From Pseudophaeobacter sp. EL27 (GTDB lineage Bacteria > Pseudomonadota > Alphaproteobacteria > Rhodobacterales > Rhodobacteraceae): a stretch of 64,000 bases of DNA. Position numbers and translations under genes: made by a program. The notes beneath the pieces were generated by a model. That model did no database searches and had not been told where the DNA came from. It worked only from the letters and a program-made list of their open reading frames with translations. The stretch covers positions 3 through 64,002 of the forward strand of contig NZ_OMPQ01000014.1 in assembly GCF_900313025.1 (NCBI RefSeq). The letters run 5' to 3'. Below, piece after piece: positions 54,133 to 63,603 of this stretch; position 1 is the stretch's first letter, and every line of letters starts with the position of its first letter.

Positions 54133-55323
54133 TCAAAAAGTGTTGTAGTTCCTTGGCAAATTCGACCTTTCTACGGCGTTGTGGCATTGATTGTGCTCAA
54201 AGACACTCGAGTGAATATTTGCCCCATCTGGAACAATTCGCTCCTCGAACCAAGGGATGTATACCCCTGCAGCGGTCTTTCTTGTGGTCGGGATGTGGCT
54301 GCGTTTGAATCTTGGAATGCCCTCTATGATCGACCATGCTCTGGTCATGGAGTCGTTTATCGGAGCTTGGGCATCAGGTCCCACGTACTGTCCGCCGTTT
54401 TGAGCGAAGACGATGGTATTGATGGTCCGTGTTTTGAGTTTCAAACCCGCTGACTGGGCTTCGTGAATCATCCACTCTAGAGGTATCTTGGCAATTGCGC
54501 TCTTAGGCTCGGGATATCCTCCTCCAACATCACCATGAGACCCTACGAACCAGACCTCTTTGGCATCTTGTTCTACTTCAGACTTTGGATTGAAATGTTC
54601 GGAGCGGTACGGTTTTCCCGTAGGCCAAAGCTGAGGTTGGAACATTGTTCTGCGCTCATCCAAGGCAAGTGCATGCCGGATACTTTTAACACTTGAGTTG
54701 GTGCTTGTGAACGCATGAGACCTGAGCCTTGGGCCAAACCTTCCGCTCTCAATGACAGATCCAACTGTATCAAAAAGTCCCAGGAAACGAATTCTGGGCC
54801 TGGTTGGACGGAGCATGCGTTCAAACAAACGGACTTCTGCAAATTTTCTGTCGTTCCCTTCGTTGCCTGCATTGCCCCCAATGCCCTTGTAGGCCCGGTA
54901 TGCGTAGTCAAGCAGGTTTAGGTTGTCAGGATGAAGCAGCCCGACCGCGTGAATGAAGCCGGCCAGGACCCTTGCGGTGTATGCGCCGCGGCTGAAGCCA
55001 AAGATATAAATTTGATCTGCTTGGTCATCGTCGCCGCCACTGGGTTTATGTTCGTAATGTTTGACTAGATAGCGGTAGGCTTCCTTCACGTTGGCGTCCA
55101 ACCCCCAACCAGTTGCCAGGCCCCAAATCTCAACACCGCGCCGGTAGTAGTATGAGGCCGAGTTTTCTGCCCCAAAGGTGCCAACGCCTGGATCATAGAA
55201 CACAGATTGTTCTGGAGATTTCTTGAGGCACCCAAAGAGCCGCAGGATATTGGTCCTATCCTGTGAGATCTCGTTCGAAGTTCCATCGCAAAGTATGACA
55301 ATATTTTTGCTCAATCTCTTCAT
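54133..55323 (-). CDS. DUF2235 alpha/beta-hydrolase (Tle1-like)
   Basis: This 396-residue protein of the DUF2235 family has the N-terminal strand NIVILCDGTSNE and the nucleophile elbow GFSRGAYTAR (Ser111). FLGLFDTVGSV follows with an acidic residue, and a late His is likely in VGSHGDVGGGY. Known relatives are phospholipase effectors of type VI secretion, but no secretion genes are nearby. Here it could be a membrane-damaging defence effector. It is divergent from the nuclease-like gene upstream of hamAB. Confidence 0.8.
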   Translation of the reverse strand: MKRLSKNIVILCDGTSNEISQDRTNILRLFGCLKKSPEQSVFYDPGVGTFGAENSASYYYRRGVEIWGLATGWGLDANVKEAYRYLVKHYEHKPSGGDDDQADQIYIFGFSRGAYTARVLAGFIHAVGLLHPDNLNLLDYAYRAYKGIGGNAGNEGNDRKFAEVRLFERMLRPTRPRIRFLGLFDTVGSVIESGRFGPRLRSHAFTSTNSSVKSIRHALALDERRTMFQPQLWPTGKPYRSEHFNPKSEVEQDAKEVWFVGSHGDVGGGYPEPKSAIAKIPLEWMIHEAQSAGLKLKTRTINTIVFAQNGGQYVGPDAQAPINDSMTRAWSIIEGIPRFKRSHIPTTRKTAAGVYIPWFEERIVPDGANIHSSVFEHNQCHNAVERSNLPRNYNTF

Positions 55324-55446
55324 CCATAGATTTAATACTCTATAGGTAGAATAGCGTCTTGCGTTGGAATGTGGAGTATGAATTTCCTATGGTGGGCCTC
55401 CTTGCTATTGGAGTTCTCACAGAAGTAAGCTCGTTGGAGGTGAAGT

Positions 55447-57327
55447 GTGCCTATTTCTCATGACGATTGCCGACCTTATCTATCGGCAACCCTTTTCAGA
55501 ATTACGACCAACACTGAAATCCTTTTGGGTGACCTCAAAAAGGATATCATTGCAGTGCTCCGGGCGAGCGTGCTCCCAAAGAACGAGGCATCTTCAGCAA
55601 CTCGTAGCTTTTCAACGGTTGGAGACCCCGAAGAGTTGCCGGGTGGTTTGGAGTTAACTTGGCTGGCGTATGACGAAAAACGCCCGCCTGCTTGGTATGC
55701 CCGGGATGATCTGAAAAACACGCTTCATCATCTGGTAGTAATCTCCTCACGGGAAGATGTGCTGGCAATTTGTTTCACGGATGGTGCCGCCAGGCAGACG
55801 GTTGTGCGAGCAATAGCAAAGGATGACAAGGCATCGTTCAAACATATCAAGAAGATGGCAGCTACAGACGTCGAAGCAGCGTTTGTCGAAGATAAGGTTC
55901 GGACCTTGTGGCTCAGCGGCGCCCATCGGCGCTCGCTCGTGAAACCTGACGCGAAGGTACTCTCAGGAGCGGAGTTGGAAAACGCCTTGGATCCTTTGGA
56001 AGATCAAAGCTACTACTTCAGTTCAGTAAGAACGACTTCTTCGAACACTGAATTGGCGCAGGATGGTCGAAATGCCATCATTGGCACGAGCCCCAAACAT
56101 GCACGGATATGGCTTGGTCCATGTAGAGATTGGAACCAATTCACTGATCGATTGGCAAAGGTATTGTGTCAAGCAAAACGTAGCTTGGACGAAGGAGACA
56201 AAAATTATACCCCCATCCCTGTGCTTGCCCGCCCGACAGCAGATGTTGGTGATGTCGAACACCCATATGGTGTTGCCATAATTGTTCCCGAACAACTTCT
56301 AGCGGATGTGGTTGAAGGCGGCGGTGATGATCGCTGGTTTCAGCAGTTTGCGGACCAAGTACACTTTTCTGTCTTTGAACAAGAAGGGACTCCGGATTTT
56401 CTTGCCAGAGTGATGTGGGGAGATGAACAATACGGAGAATTGTCATTCAAATTTGAAGCCAAGGGAGGTGGTGTTCAAAAGCTCAGTATTGAAAAACTGA
56501 CTTGGGATGAAACCAAGGAACACCATGAAGAAATTCTAGAAGTTTGCACTGATCAAGAAAACCTGACGCTATATTTCGACACCGGTCACACCTTTGCGCG
56601 CGGGCAGTTCTACCTTACTCAATTCCGCGATGCCCAGTTTGAAGATTGGCGATGGGTGGACATGGGAGCGGCCGGTGTTTCCGTCAAACAAGAAAAACCC
56701 TTAGATGGCAAACGTTTTGCCGTCGAAACGACGGGTGACGACGAAGATACTTCCTTGTTCGGCTTGATCGTAAAGCACTGGCCGAATGTTGAAGGCATGG
56801 GTGACTCGACGGGATGGCTGGTCTGCGACGATGGAGCTGGTGAGTCTGCCGACTTCATACATTTGGATGATAATCCAGGAAGTGCAAAGCTCACTCTGAT
56901 ACATGCCAAAGGCAGTGGCTCAGAAAACGATAGTCGCCAGATATCCGTATCAGAATACGAGGTTGTGGTAGGGCAAGCGGTCAAGAATCTGAGACATGTT
57001 GACCGCGGGTTGCTTCATGAAAAGCTAGCGGCAAATGGCAATGGCGTGCTGCGCGATGCGGTCTGGTACAATGGAATCCGTCAGGCTGACAGGTCAGGTT
57101 TTTTGGGTGCATTGGCTGATGTTGGATCGGACCTTGAGCTGGAAGTCGTTGTACTTCAACCGCGTGTCCGGAAGGCGGAACTCGCTAGAGCTAGGGCCGA
57201 GATCGAGGGTGGTCAAGAAACCGCTAGGATACGCAGAATGCAACAACTGGATGCGCTTCTTTTGGGGGCAAAAGCCAACTGTGCTGCACTCGGAGCTTCC
57301 TTTCGCGTTTATGCGGACGATGCTTGA
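55447..57327 (+). CDS. unknown 626-residue protein with PD-(D/E)xK-like motif, next to Hachiman genes
   Basis: This protein starts at GTG with GGAGGTGA upstream. No family is named. Around residues 459-488 it reads VCDDGAGESADFI, then LTLIHAKGS. This spacing of Asp/Glu (D462, E466, D469) and a late H-x-K (Lys488) resembles PD-(D/E)xK nucleases of the DDGxGExADFI...HxK type. The C-terminus is a charged helix ending with a coiled coil. It is co-directional with hamA, but 422 bases separate them. A third, nuclease-like component of the Hachiman neighbourhood is inferred. Confidence 0.6.
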   Translation: MPISHDDCRPYLSATLFRITTNTEILLGDLKKDIIAVLRASVLPKNEASSATRSFSTVGDPEELPGGLELTWLAYDEKRPPAWYARDDLKNTLHHLVVISSREDVLAICFTDGAARQTVVRAIAKDDKASFKHIKKMAATDVEAAFVEDKVRTLWLSGAHRRSLVKPDAKVLSGAELENALDPLEDQSYYFSSVRTTSSNTELAQDGRNAIIGTSPKHARIWLGPCRDWNQFTDRLAKVLCQAKRSLDEGDKNYTPIPVLARPTADVGDVEHPYGVAIIVPEQLLADVVEGGGDDRWFQQFADQVHFSVFEQEGTPDFLARVMWGDEQYGELSFKFEAKGGGVQKLSIEKLTWDETKEHHEEILEVCTDQENLTLYFDTGHTFARGQFYLTQFRDAQFEDWRWVDMGAAGVSVKQEKPLDGKRFAVETTGDDEDTSLFGLIVKHWPNVEGMGDSTGWLVCDDGAGESADFIHLDDNPGSAKLTLIHAKGSGSENDSRQISVSEYEVVVGQAVKNLRHVDRGLLHEKLAANGNGVLRDAVWYNGIRQADRSGFLGALADVGSDLELEVVVLQPRVRKAELARARAEIEGGQETARIRRMQQLDALLLGAKANCAALGASFRVYADDA

Positions 57328-57749
57328 ACTTGCCGCATTAGTGTTCTTCTTGTTGCCCGCGATGTAGATTGCGCCGGAGACAGTGGCAACGAGTCGGCAT
57401 ATGGGTATGGTCCTAGCTGTTTGGATGTCGCAAGGTCTGCGCCTTTTCAGGCAAAAGGGTGGATCTCTGCCATTCTCTGCATATGCGGGTTTGTCCCGTT
57501 GGTTCACAAAAGAAACCATTCACGACAGAAAGCTCATGCGGTCCCAATGTCGGTTGGTGCCTCTATGTCAATACTGCACTCCACATCAAACTTCGCGATA
57601 TTGGCTTGTTCCCGCATGCATTTACGCCCTAAGTTGTGAAAAATACTAACATATGACAATCAAACAGACGTTCGAACTGCCCATTTCTACTCTATGACAA
57701 TCGATTCGGAAGTTTGGCGGCAAGCGTATTGAGAGATGCCAAGAAAAAA
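57328..57749. other. gap between the nuclease-like gene and hamA
   Basis: The 422 bases hold no convincing gene. Open frames here lack family resemblance and good starts. The hamA promoter may lie here, as AT-rich stretches near 57640-57720 suggest. Confidence 0.45.
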
Positions 57750-58709
57750 ATGACCGCACCACTGGACACCGATTTCCAAGAAAAACTAGAAGCCGCCATT
57801 TCAGGTGGTGCGAGCGTCACTGACTCCCATTTGCATGTGGTGGAGCGCGACTTAGTGGTTGATGGTACCAAGACGACCGCGCACTGCTACATACCAACCC
57901 TCGACGGGAATGGGCGATTGCGGATTAAGCTTCTCGTCGAGTTCTTGCGTAATCGTGTCGTTGAATACGCTGTTCCACCGTCCAAATTGCAGCAAGCGAA
58001 AAAAGAACTGAACGAAACCGGTTCGCCTGCAGCCTTGGCGAAACTTCACGAAGAAGCAAAGAGGTCGTTCACCTCCCTGAAGACAACCGGGGAAGGTGGT
58101 GAATTCTTGCTTTTTGCGCTTGCAGAAAAAGAATTCAAGCTGAAGCAAATACTCTGCAAAATGCGATTAAAAACAAGCTCATCCATGCACTATCACGGTG
58201 CCGATGGCGTGTATGCCTCAGGTGGTGAAGACGGATACTTCAACCTGTTCTGGGGTGAGTCAAAGGTCTACGCTGACGCGAAAAAAGCCATAAAAGCTTG
58301 CCTTAAGTCGCTTGCTCCATTCCTAACTGAAGAGCTGGGTGAAGACGCAGAAAACGCACGAGACATTCTTCTCCTAAACGAATACTCAGACCTCGCAGAT
58401 GGGCATCTTGAAACTGTCATCAAGAGCTTTCTTAGCCCTGATGATCCTGCCTCGAAAAAGCTCCGGCTTTGCGGTTTCGCACTTGTCGGCTTTGATGACG
58501 AGGCATTCCCCTCCGAAGGTGAAACAGCGGACTTCAATCAAATCGTCAGCACCATACAGGGGCAACTTGATAACTGGAAAAAGTACATTGGCAAACGTGT
58601 TGAAGCGGAGAACCTAAAAGTTTTTGACATTCATTTTGTTTGTATCCCCATGCGCTCGGTAGAGGATTTTCGGGCATACTTTCTAGAAAGTCTTGGGGTG
58701 GCAAAATGA
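57750..58709 (+). CDS. hamA: Hachiman anti-phage protein HamA (DUF1837)
   Basis: HamA is the nuclease subunit of the Hachiman defence system. The 319 residues contain GEFLLFAL (Glu118), KMRLKTSSSMHYHGADGVY (Asp152) and WGESKVY (Glu170, Lys172). These form the PD-(D/E)xK-like core of the DUF1837 domain. The N-terminal half is mixed alpha/beta. ATG 57750 is chosen; a frame extension back to 57714 lacks a standard start. The stop TGA overlaps hamB ATG (ATGA). Confidence 0.85.
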   Translation: MTAPLDTDFQEKLEAAISGGASVTDSHLHVVERDLVVDGTKTTAHCYIPTLDGNGRLRIKLLVEFLRNRVVEYAVPPSKLQQAKKELNETGSPAALAKLHEEAKRSFTSLKTTGEGGEFLLFALAEKEFKLKQILCKMRLKTSSSMHYHGADGVYASGGEDGYFNLFWGESKVYADAKKAIKACLKSLAPFLTEELGEDAENARDILLLNEYSDLADGHLETVIKSFLSPDDPASKKLRLCGFALVGFDDEAFPSEGETADFNQIVSTIQGQLDNWKKYIGKRVEAENLKVFDIHFVCIPMRSVEDFRAYFLESLGVAK

Positions 58710-61318
58710 GTGGAACGGACCTTCAAAAATGGATCGTGTCCGATCAGGGGGTGCGAGACGATATCCGAAATCTTCGTGGCTGGCACGCACGGCGAAGCTT
58801 GGGTAAGGACACTGTTGACTGCAACGAAAAAGAAACAGACAGCCCAAACTGGCGTAAACTTCTACTTGCATCCAGTGTCCTCGCTGAAAGTGAGGACATT
58901 GGGCACCAAGAAACATCCCTAATGATCGCTCAAGCGGCAATGCAATTTGGCGATACAACGACGGTGAGGGACGCAGGAGCAGTAGTCCTTACACAGCTTT
59001 CCAACTCTCGCTCGATCTCTCTGGCAGAAGAACGTGGTCTAATTGCCGGAGGGATTCTGGAAAGGTTGGGGGTCTCAGAGACCTTATTGGCTAATCGTAG
59101 ACTGCTTGAGTCTTCCATCGTCTTATCCGATTCAAACGCAATCGCCGGAAACAGTTTTCAGATCAAGCTTTGGGATCGACTCAAGGATTCTGATTGGGTC
59201 TCTGCAACAGCACCAACGGCAGCAGGAAAGACCTACCTCGTTCTGAACTGGCTATTAAGGCAATTCCAAGACTCGTCATGCGGGCTTGCTGTGTTTTTGG
59301 CACCGACAAGAGCACTCGTCAGTGAAATCGAAAACGAACTTGTGGAGCTAAGCAAATCTTTCAAGCTTCCCTCGCTACGAGTTTCCTCCCTACCGGTCCC
59401 CGAGTTTGGAGACCTAACCGAACCTACGATACTTGTTTTGACACAAGAACGCCTGCACCTCTTTCTGAACGGCTTTGATGTTGCTCCAGAGATCGACATC
59501 ACGATTGTTGACGAAGCCCAAAAGCTCGGAGACGGTGACAGAGGTGTGCTTCTTCAAGACGCTGTAGAGAGAATTTACCGAACAAATGAAAGTGGCAAGT
59601 TCGTATTTCTCAGCCCACATTCAGAAAACCCGGATCTATTGTTGTCTGACGCTCCGTCGGACAGCTCGAAGTCAGCGGTCCCGGGGGGAGCACCGACAGT
59701 TACGCAGAACTTGATCGCTGCAGAACAGGTTTTTCGCCACCCGCAAGAATGGACACTTTCCTTCGTGGGTAGCGAGGAAGATGGACCATTCGGCAAAATC
59801 ACTCTTCACGACCGGCATGAAGGGTCTCCACGAAAAAAACTTGCCTATGTTGCCCTAGCACTCGGTCAGAAGAACCAAGGCACTTTGGTTTACGCGAACA
59901 GACCCTCGGATGCGGAAAAGATTGCGAATATCATCTATGCCGGACTTGAAAGAGAGATCGACGACGAGATCGTGGATGAAGAACTGCACGATTTATCAGA
60001 ATTCTGCAAAACATCTATCCACCCAATGTTCCAGCTTGTTCCGCTGGTCAAACGAGGCGTTGCTTTTCACTACGGGAACATGCCCGCAATCTTGCGCAAC
60101 GAGATCGAAAGACTGTTTCGCACCGGCAAAATCCGTTTCCTCGTTTGTACTTCGACACTCATTGAAGGAGTCAATCTCGCCTGTCGAACTATTGTTGTGC
60201 GTGGACCGAAAAAGGGCAATGGCAAGTACATGCTCCCTCAAGACTTTTGGAACCTTGCTGGCAGAGCTGGGCGGTGGGGGGCGGACTTTACTGGCAACAT
60301 TGTGTGCGTCAACACGACAGATAAATTGGCTTGGCCCACTGGAGTGCCACCAAAATCCAAGTTCGTTCTTGCCCGAGAAACCGACGCGGTTCTAAACAAC
60401 TCAGAGAACCTTATTGAGTACGTTGAGATGCGTACCGCTATCAAACCGCATGCAATCGACACCGAAAAGGAGGCCGTGACTGCCTATCTTCTTTCGTGGT
60501 TCGCTCGAAACGAGAGTGTTGCAGATTGCCCATCCATAAAACGAGTACCAGTTGAGTTTGTCCCACAAATTGACTTTGCGCTCAGGACTGCTTCCGCACA
60601 AGTCAGGATACCAGCAGAGCAAATCACAGCTCATCCCGGTATTAGTTCGGTGGCCCTCCAGGCGCTTCTCGACTCTTTCACCGAATCCGAGTTGGAACCA
60701 GAGGACCTGCTGCCACCTTGGCCTGAAAGCGACGACGCGGCGCCTCAACTGAAGCAAGTGTTAAACCGGATCAATGAGCACATGGCTTCCAAGTTCGGCA
60801 ATGATGCCTATCAATGGGCATGCACTTTCACGACTCTGGACTGGATGGGGGGCAAGCGGATCGCGCAAATGATCCGGGGCGCAATAGATCGTCATAAAAA
60901 GAACCACCCCGAAGAAGCTGACGAGGATGTTCCCTACGCGAGCCTTATCAGAAAGACGTTCGAAATGGTCGAAACCGTTGCGAGGTTTTTAGCTCCGAAA
61001 TATCTCTCCGCGTACCTTGATGTTCTACGCCTTCACTATGAGGAACAGGATCGGCTGGATGAATTCCCAGAAAACCTTAAGCTCGATTTATTTTTAGAAT
61101 TTGGCGTTAGCACTGACACCCTTCTTTCATTGATTGGTCTTGGTTTGTCGCGAACCTCTGCGATTGAAGTCAATGAGTACCTAGCTCGCAGTGATATGTC
61201 TAAGCAGGAAGTCGCAGATTTTCTACGTAACGGATTGTGGGAAACGTTTGACCTCCAAAATGTGGTGAAGCGAGAAATTCGATACGCAATTCAGCGCGAC
61301 TATTCCTCTATCGAGTAG
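58706..61318 (+). CDS. hamB: Hachiman anti-phage helicase HamB
   Basis: HamB is the DNA-sensing superfamily 2 helicase that controls HamA. Over 870 residues it has APTAAGKT (Walker A, residues 169-176), APTRALVSE, DEAQ (269-272), TSTLIEGVNL, and motif VI NLAGRAGRWG (516 onward). The C-terminal part is a helical extension. It begins in the hamA stop (ATGA), a standard coupling for these genes. No truncation is seen. Confidence 0.88.
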   Translation: MSGTDLQKWIVSDQGVRDDIRNLRGWHARRSLGKDTVDCNEKETDSPNWRKLLLASSVLAESEDIGHQETSLMIAQAAMQFGDTTTVRDAGAVVLTQLSNSRSISLAEERGLIAGGILERLGVSETLLANRRLLESSIVLSDSNAIAGNSFQIKLWDRLKDSDWVSATAPTAAGKTYLVLNWLLRQFQDSSCGLAVFLAPTRALVSEIENELVELSKSFKLPSLRVSSLPVPEFGDLTEPTILVLTQERLHLFLNGFDVAPEIDITIVDEAQKLGDGDRGVLLQDAVERIYRTNESGKFVFLSPHSENPDLLLSDAPSDSSKSAVPGGAPTVTQNLIAAEQVFRHPQEWTLSFVGSEEDGPFGKITLHDRHEGSPRKKLAYVALALGQKNQGTLVYANRPSDAEKIANIIYAGLEREIDDEIVDEELHDLSEFCKTSIHPMFQLVPLVKRGVAFHYGNMPAILRNEIERLFRTGKIRFLVCTSTLIEGVNLACRTIVVRGPKKGNGKYMLPQDFWNLAGRAGRWGADFTGNIVCVNTTDKLAWPTGVPPKSKFVLARETDAVLNNSENLIEYVEMRTAIKPHAIDTEKEAVTAYLLSWFARNESVADCPSIKRVPVEFVPQIDFALRTASAQVRIPAEQITAHPGISSVALQALLDSFTESELEPEDLLPPWPESDDAAPQLKQVLNRINEHMASKFGNDAYQWACTFTTLDWMGGKRIAQMIRGAIDRHKKNHPEEADEDVPYASLIRKTFEMVETVARFLAPKYLSAYLDVLRLHYEEQDRLDEFPENLKLDLFLEFGVSTDTLLSLIGLGLSRTSAIEVNEYLARSDMSKQEVADFLRNGLWETFDLQNVVKREIRYAIQRDYSSIE

Positions 61319-61424
61319 AGAATTTCCTTATTTTTATCAAAGCACTACAGGGCAAATTTCATATAGTTGCACACAAAATTCGACACTCACATATAACTGC
61401 CTGATTTCATTATTGGTAATGTGA

Positions 61425-61469
61425 TTGAAAATCCTCGTGTCGGTGGTTCGATTCCGCCCCCGGGCGCCA
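61425..61469 (+). repeat. attachment site att3 (variant copy of tRNA-Phe 3' end)
   Basis: This matches the 45-bp tRNA-Phe end except that the discriminator A is G at 61466 (GGGCGCCA instead of GGGCACCA). Two bases before it (61423-61424) also match the tRNA. It marks the junction of element 2 and element 3. Confidence 0.9.
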
Positions 61470-61522
61470 TTAAGTCACTGAAATAGATTATTTATTTGGT
61501 TCGTTGAAGCCTTAGAAATTCT

Positions 61523-61561
61523 CCCGTAAAAATTACACACAGTTATACACTCTTTTACGGG
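61523..61561 (+). promoter_or_regulatory. hairpin upstream of the element 3 integrase start
   Basis: CCCGTAAAA (61523-61531) pairs with TTTTACGGG (61553-61561), a 9-bp stem ending six bases before the TTG start. The structure is kept from element 2, although one arm base differs, which shortens the stem by one pair. Confidence 0.6.
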
Positions 61562-61567
61562 CTTGCT

Positions 61568-62755
61568 TTGGCAGAAGATTCCAAAAATCGAATTCTCAAA
61601 AACAAACCCCTTCGAAAGGGCTTGGCGATACTGCTGACAGCCCGCAGCCCCTACTGGCTCATTCGGTTGTGGGATCCGGTTGCTCAGAAATACGTCCATC
61701 GATCCTCCAAAGAAACATCCCGTGTGGAAGCGAGAGAAGCAGCCTTTGAGTTTGCGGATAATTTCCACAGCAAAGCCAACAGCGACCATGCCAAGAAGAA
61801 AACCACCAGCTTTGAGCATTATGCCAAGAAGCTGATGGCGATGCAGAAGGGCCAGTCCAAATGGTCCGAGGGCGACAACAAGCTGTTGAACCGGTCAAAA
61901 GATGGTCTAATCTGCTATTTCGGAAAGCACGATGTCTCCAAGATCACCACGGGCATGGTTCGGGACTACCTGACCCATCTCGATGGGAACCGTAAGAAGC
62001 CCTTGGCGCATTCGACCAAATCCAAACATGTCATCATCATTCGCAAGGTCCTGACGATTGCTGTTGAGGACGGCCTGCTGAACGTTCTGCCGGTCATGCC
62101 GAAGATCAAGACCAAGGACACTCCCCGGCACACCTTCACGGATAAAGAATACAAGCAGTTCATGAGGGCTGCTGGCGAATGTGCCAAGCGTGGCGATGTG
62201 GTCCGAGGTGTTAAAATCACCGGCCACCATGCCAAGATGTTCCGGTTTGTCGTCCATACCTTCTTGCGCCCTACGGAAGGAGAGCTGTTTGGCCTGAAGC
62301 ACAAAGATATTCAGGTTAAAGGTGAGCCTGCGCACTTGGAGATGAACGTCCGTGGCGGCAAGACTGGTGGACACGTGAGTGTCACCATGCCTCTTGCGGT
62401 TCCAATGTATCAGGGAAGTCTCAATCCATTCGACAAGGGTGCTATCGACAAGGAAGCCTATGTCTGGATGCCGGACTATCCAAACCGCAGGACTGCCATC
62501 AATACTGCCCGCCGCATCTTCAATCACATTTTGGCGGAGGCAGAGCTCGTTGATGAAGACCGAAAATTGTCTCCCTATTCACTTCGCCACTATGCCATCC
62601 AGGCACGGCTCAGGGGTTCCAAAGGGAAGGTGAACCTCTATACACTTGCCAAGAATGCTGGGACGTCAGTCGACCAGTTGGAGCGCTTTTACCTCAAAAA
62701 CATGGCTCCAACCAAGGAACTGATCGAGAACTTGCAGACCCACGGAGACGATTGA
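61568..62755 (+). CDS. tyrosine integrase of element 3
   Basis: This 395-residue tyrosine recombinase differs from the element 2 integrase at about ten positions, for example K for R near HHAKMF and H for R near GGHVSV. Catalytic residues are unchanged (LRPTE, SLRHYAI, ERFYLKNM). It starts with TTG behind the hairpin. It belongs to a third element that continues beyond the window. Confidence 0.92.
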   Translation: MAEDSKNRILKNKPLRKGLAILLTARSPYWLIRLWDPVAQKYVHRSSKETSRVEAREAAFEFADNFHSKANSDHAKKKTTSFEHYAKKLMAMQKGQSKWSEGDNKLLNRSKDGLICYFGKHDVSKITTGMVRDYLTHLDGNRKKPLAHSTKSKHVIIIRKVLTIAVEDGLLNVLPVMPKIKTKDTPRHTFTDKEYKQFMRAAGECAKRGDVVRGVKITGHHAKMFRFVVHTFLRPTEGELFGLKHKDIQVKGEPAHLEMNVRGGKTGGHVSVTMPLAVPMYQGSLNPFDKGAIDKEAYVWMPDYPNRRTAINTARRIFNHILAEAELVDEDRKLSPYSLRHYAIQARLRGSKGKVNLYTLAKNAGTSVDQLERFYLKNMAPTKELIENLQTHGDD

Positions 62756-62948
62756 AGAGTTGGGAAGGTCCCATCTACTATCACTCAAGCTGCCGTTCGT
62801 CCTAGATGCAGCGAATGCTCACTTCGAGCCCAGACCTACCAGTTCAGGAGCTTGCAGCGAATGACGGCTCACGTCTTGCGCAAAACATAGGAATTTTGTT
62901 ATATACCAATATGTTCTGGGAAATTGATGCGACATCTAGGCTGGTGAA

Positions 62949-63512
62949 ATGTTCAAAGGATTGTGCACGGGCTTTGTAGCGACTCTGTTTTTGGCATTCG
63001 CTGCAACGAGTAGCCGGGCCGAGAGTGTTGATATCATTTGTTCGAATGTGGGTGCTCTCAATTCTCAGTTCGTGTTCCTTCTGGCAAAGCATCTCCATTT
63101 CGAACCAAGCGTTGTAATCAATCCTCGACGGCAAAATGCCATTTCTAGTGACGATGCTAGAACCGTTCGTCTCGTAATTTCTGGCCGATCTTACGAGTCC
63201 GTCGTTGCTTGCGCTGTTGGACACAAATTCGAGCGAGATGAACTGGATCAGAAAATTGGAGAGCTACGCCGACGGTTGGGCAACGAAGGGCAACCCGTTT
63301 TTCCTGGAGGGGCAAGAGGTAGACTACTGTCTGTTGGAGAGGCTGTTAAGTTGAACGGTCAGCAGTTCTTCATCAGTGTGTCGGGCGTTGACGACTTGAT
63401 GGTGGCCGCTGCCGCAGTCGCGCAATCGCACGATGTTGACAGTAAAGCGTGCTGGTTCGATAACGAATGTTTGGCCGCGGCTGAGACGTACTGGTCGCGA
63501 AATGCAAATTGA
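62949..63512 (+). CDS. secreted protein of unknown function
   Basis: This 187-residue protein has a signal peptide (MFKGLCTGFVATLFLAFAA, cleavage after SSRA). The mature part has two cysteine pairs, in IICSNVGAL and VDSKACWFDNECLA, suggesting a disulphide. No family is recognised. It lies after the element 3 integrase. Confidence 0.6.
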   Translation: MFKGLCTGFVATLFLAFAATSSRAESVDIICSNVGALNSQFVFLLAKHLHFEPSVVINPRRQNAISSDDARTVRLVISGRSYESVVACAVGHKFERDELDQKIGELRRRLGNEGQPVFPGGARGRLLSVGEAVKLNGQQFFISVSGVDDLMVAAAAVAQSHDVDSKACWFDNECLAAAETYWSRNAN

Positions 63513-63603
63513 AATCGGCTCTATTGTCATCAGTCATTTACTGAAAGCTGTCATTGGGTACGGCCCCCAAACGGTGGCTCTGTCCGCCTAGCTGACTATG
63601 GCT

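Larger units (their letters stand above)
61423..62755 (+). repeat. long direct repeat of the att-integrase segment
   Basis: The segment from att3 through the end of the integrase is nearly identical to 35601-36933, including the hairpin and both TTG starts. Scattered mismatches increase in the second half. It creates a direct repeat of about 1.3 kb flanking element 2. Confidence 0.92.

Noticed and set aside
57328-57749. Open frames between the nuclease-like gene and hamA as a further Hachiman gene
   Set aside because: They lack good starts and family resemblance, and several overlap each other on both strands.
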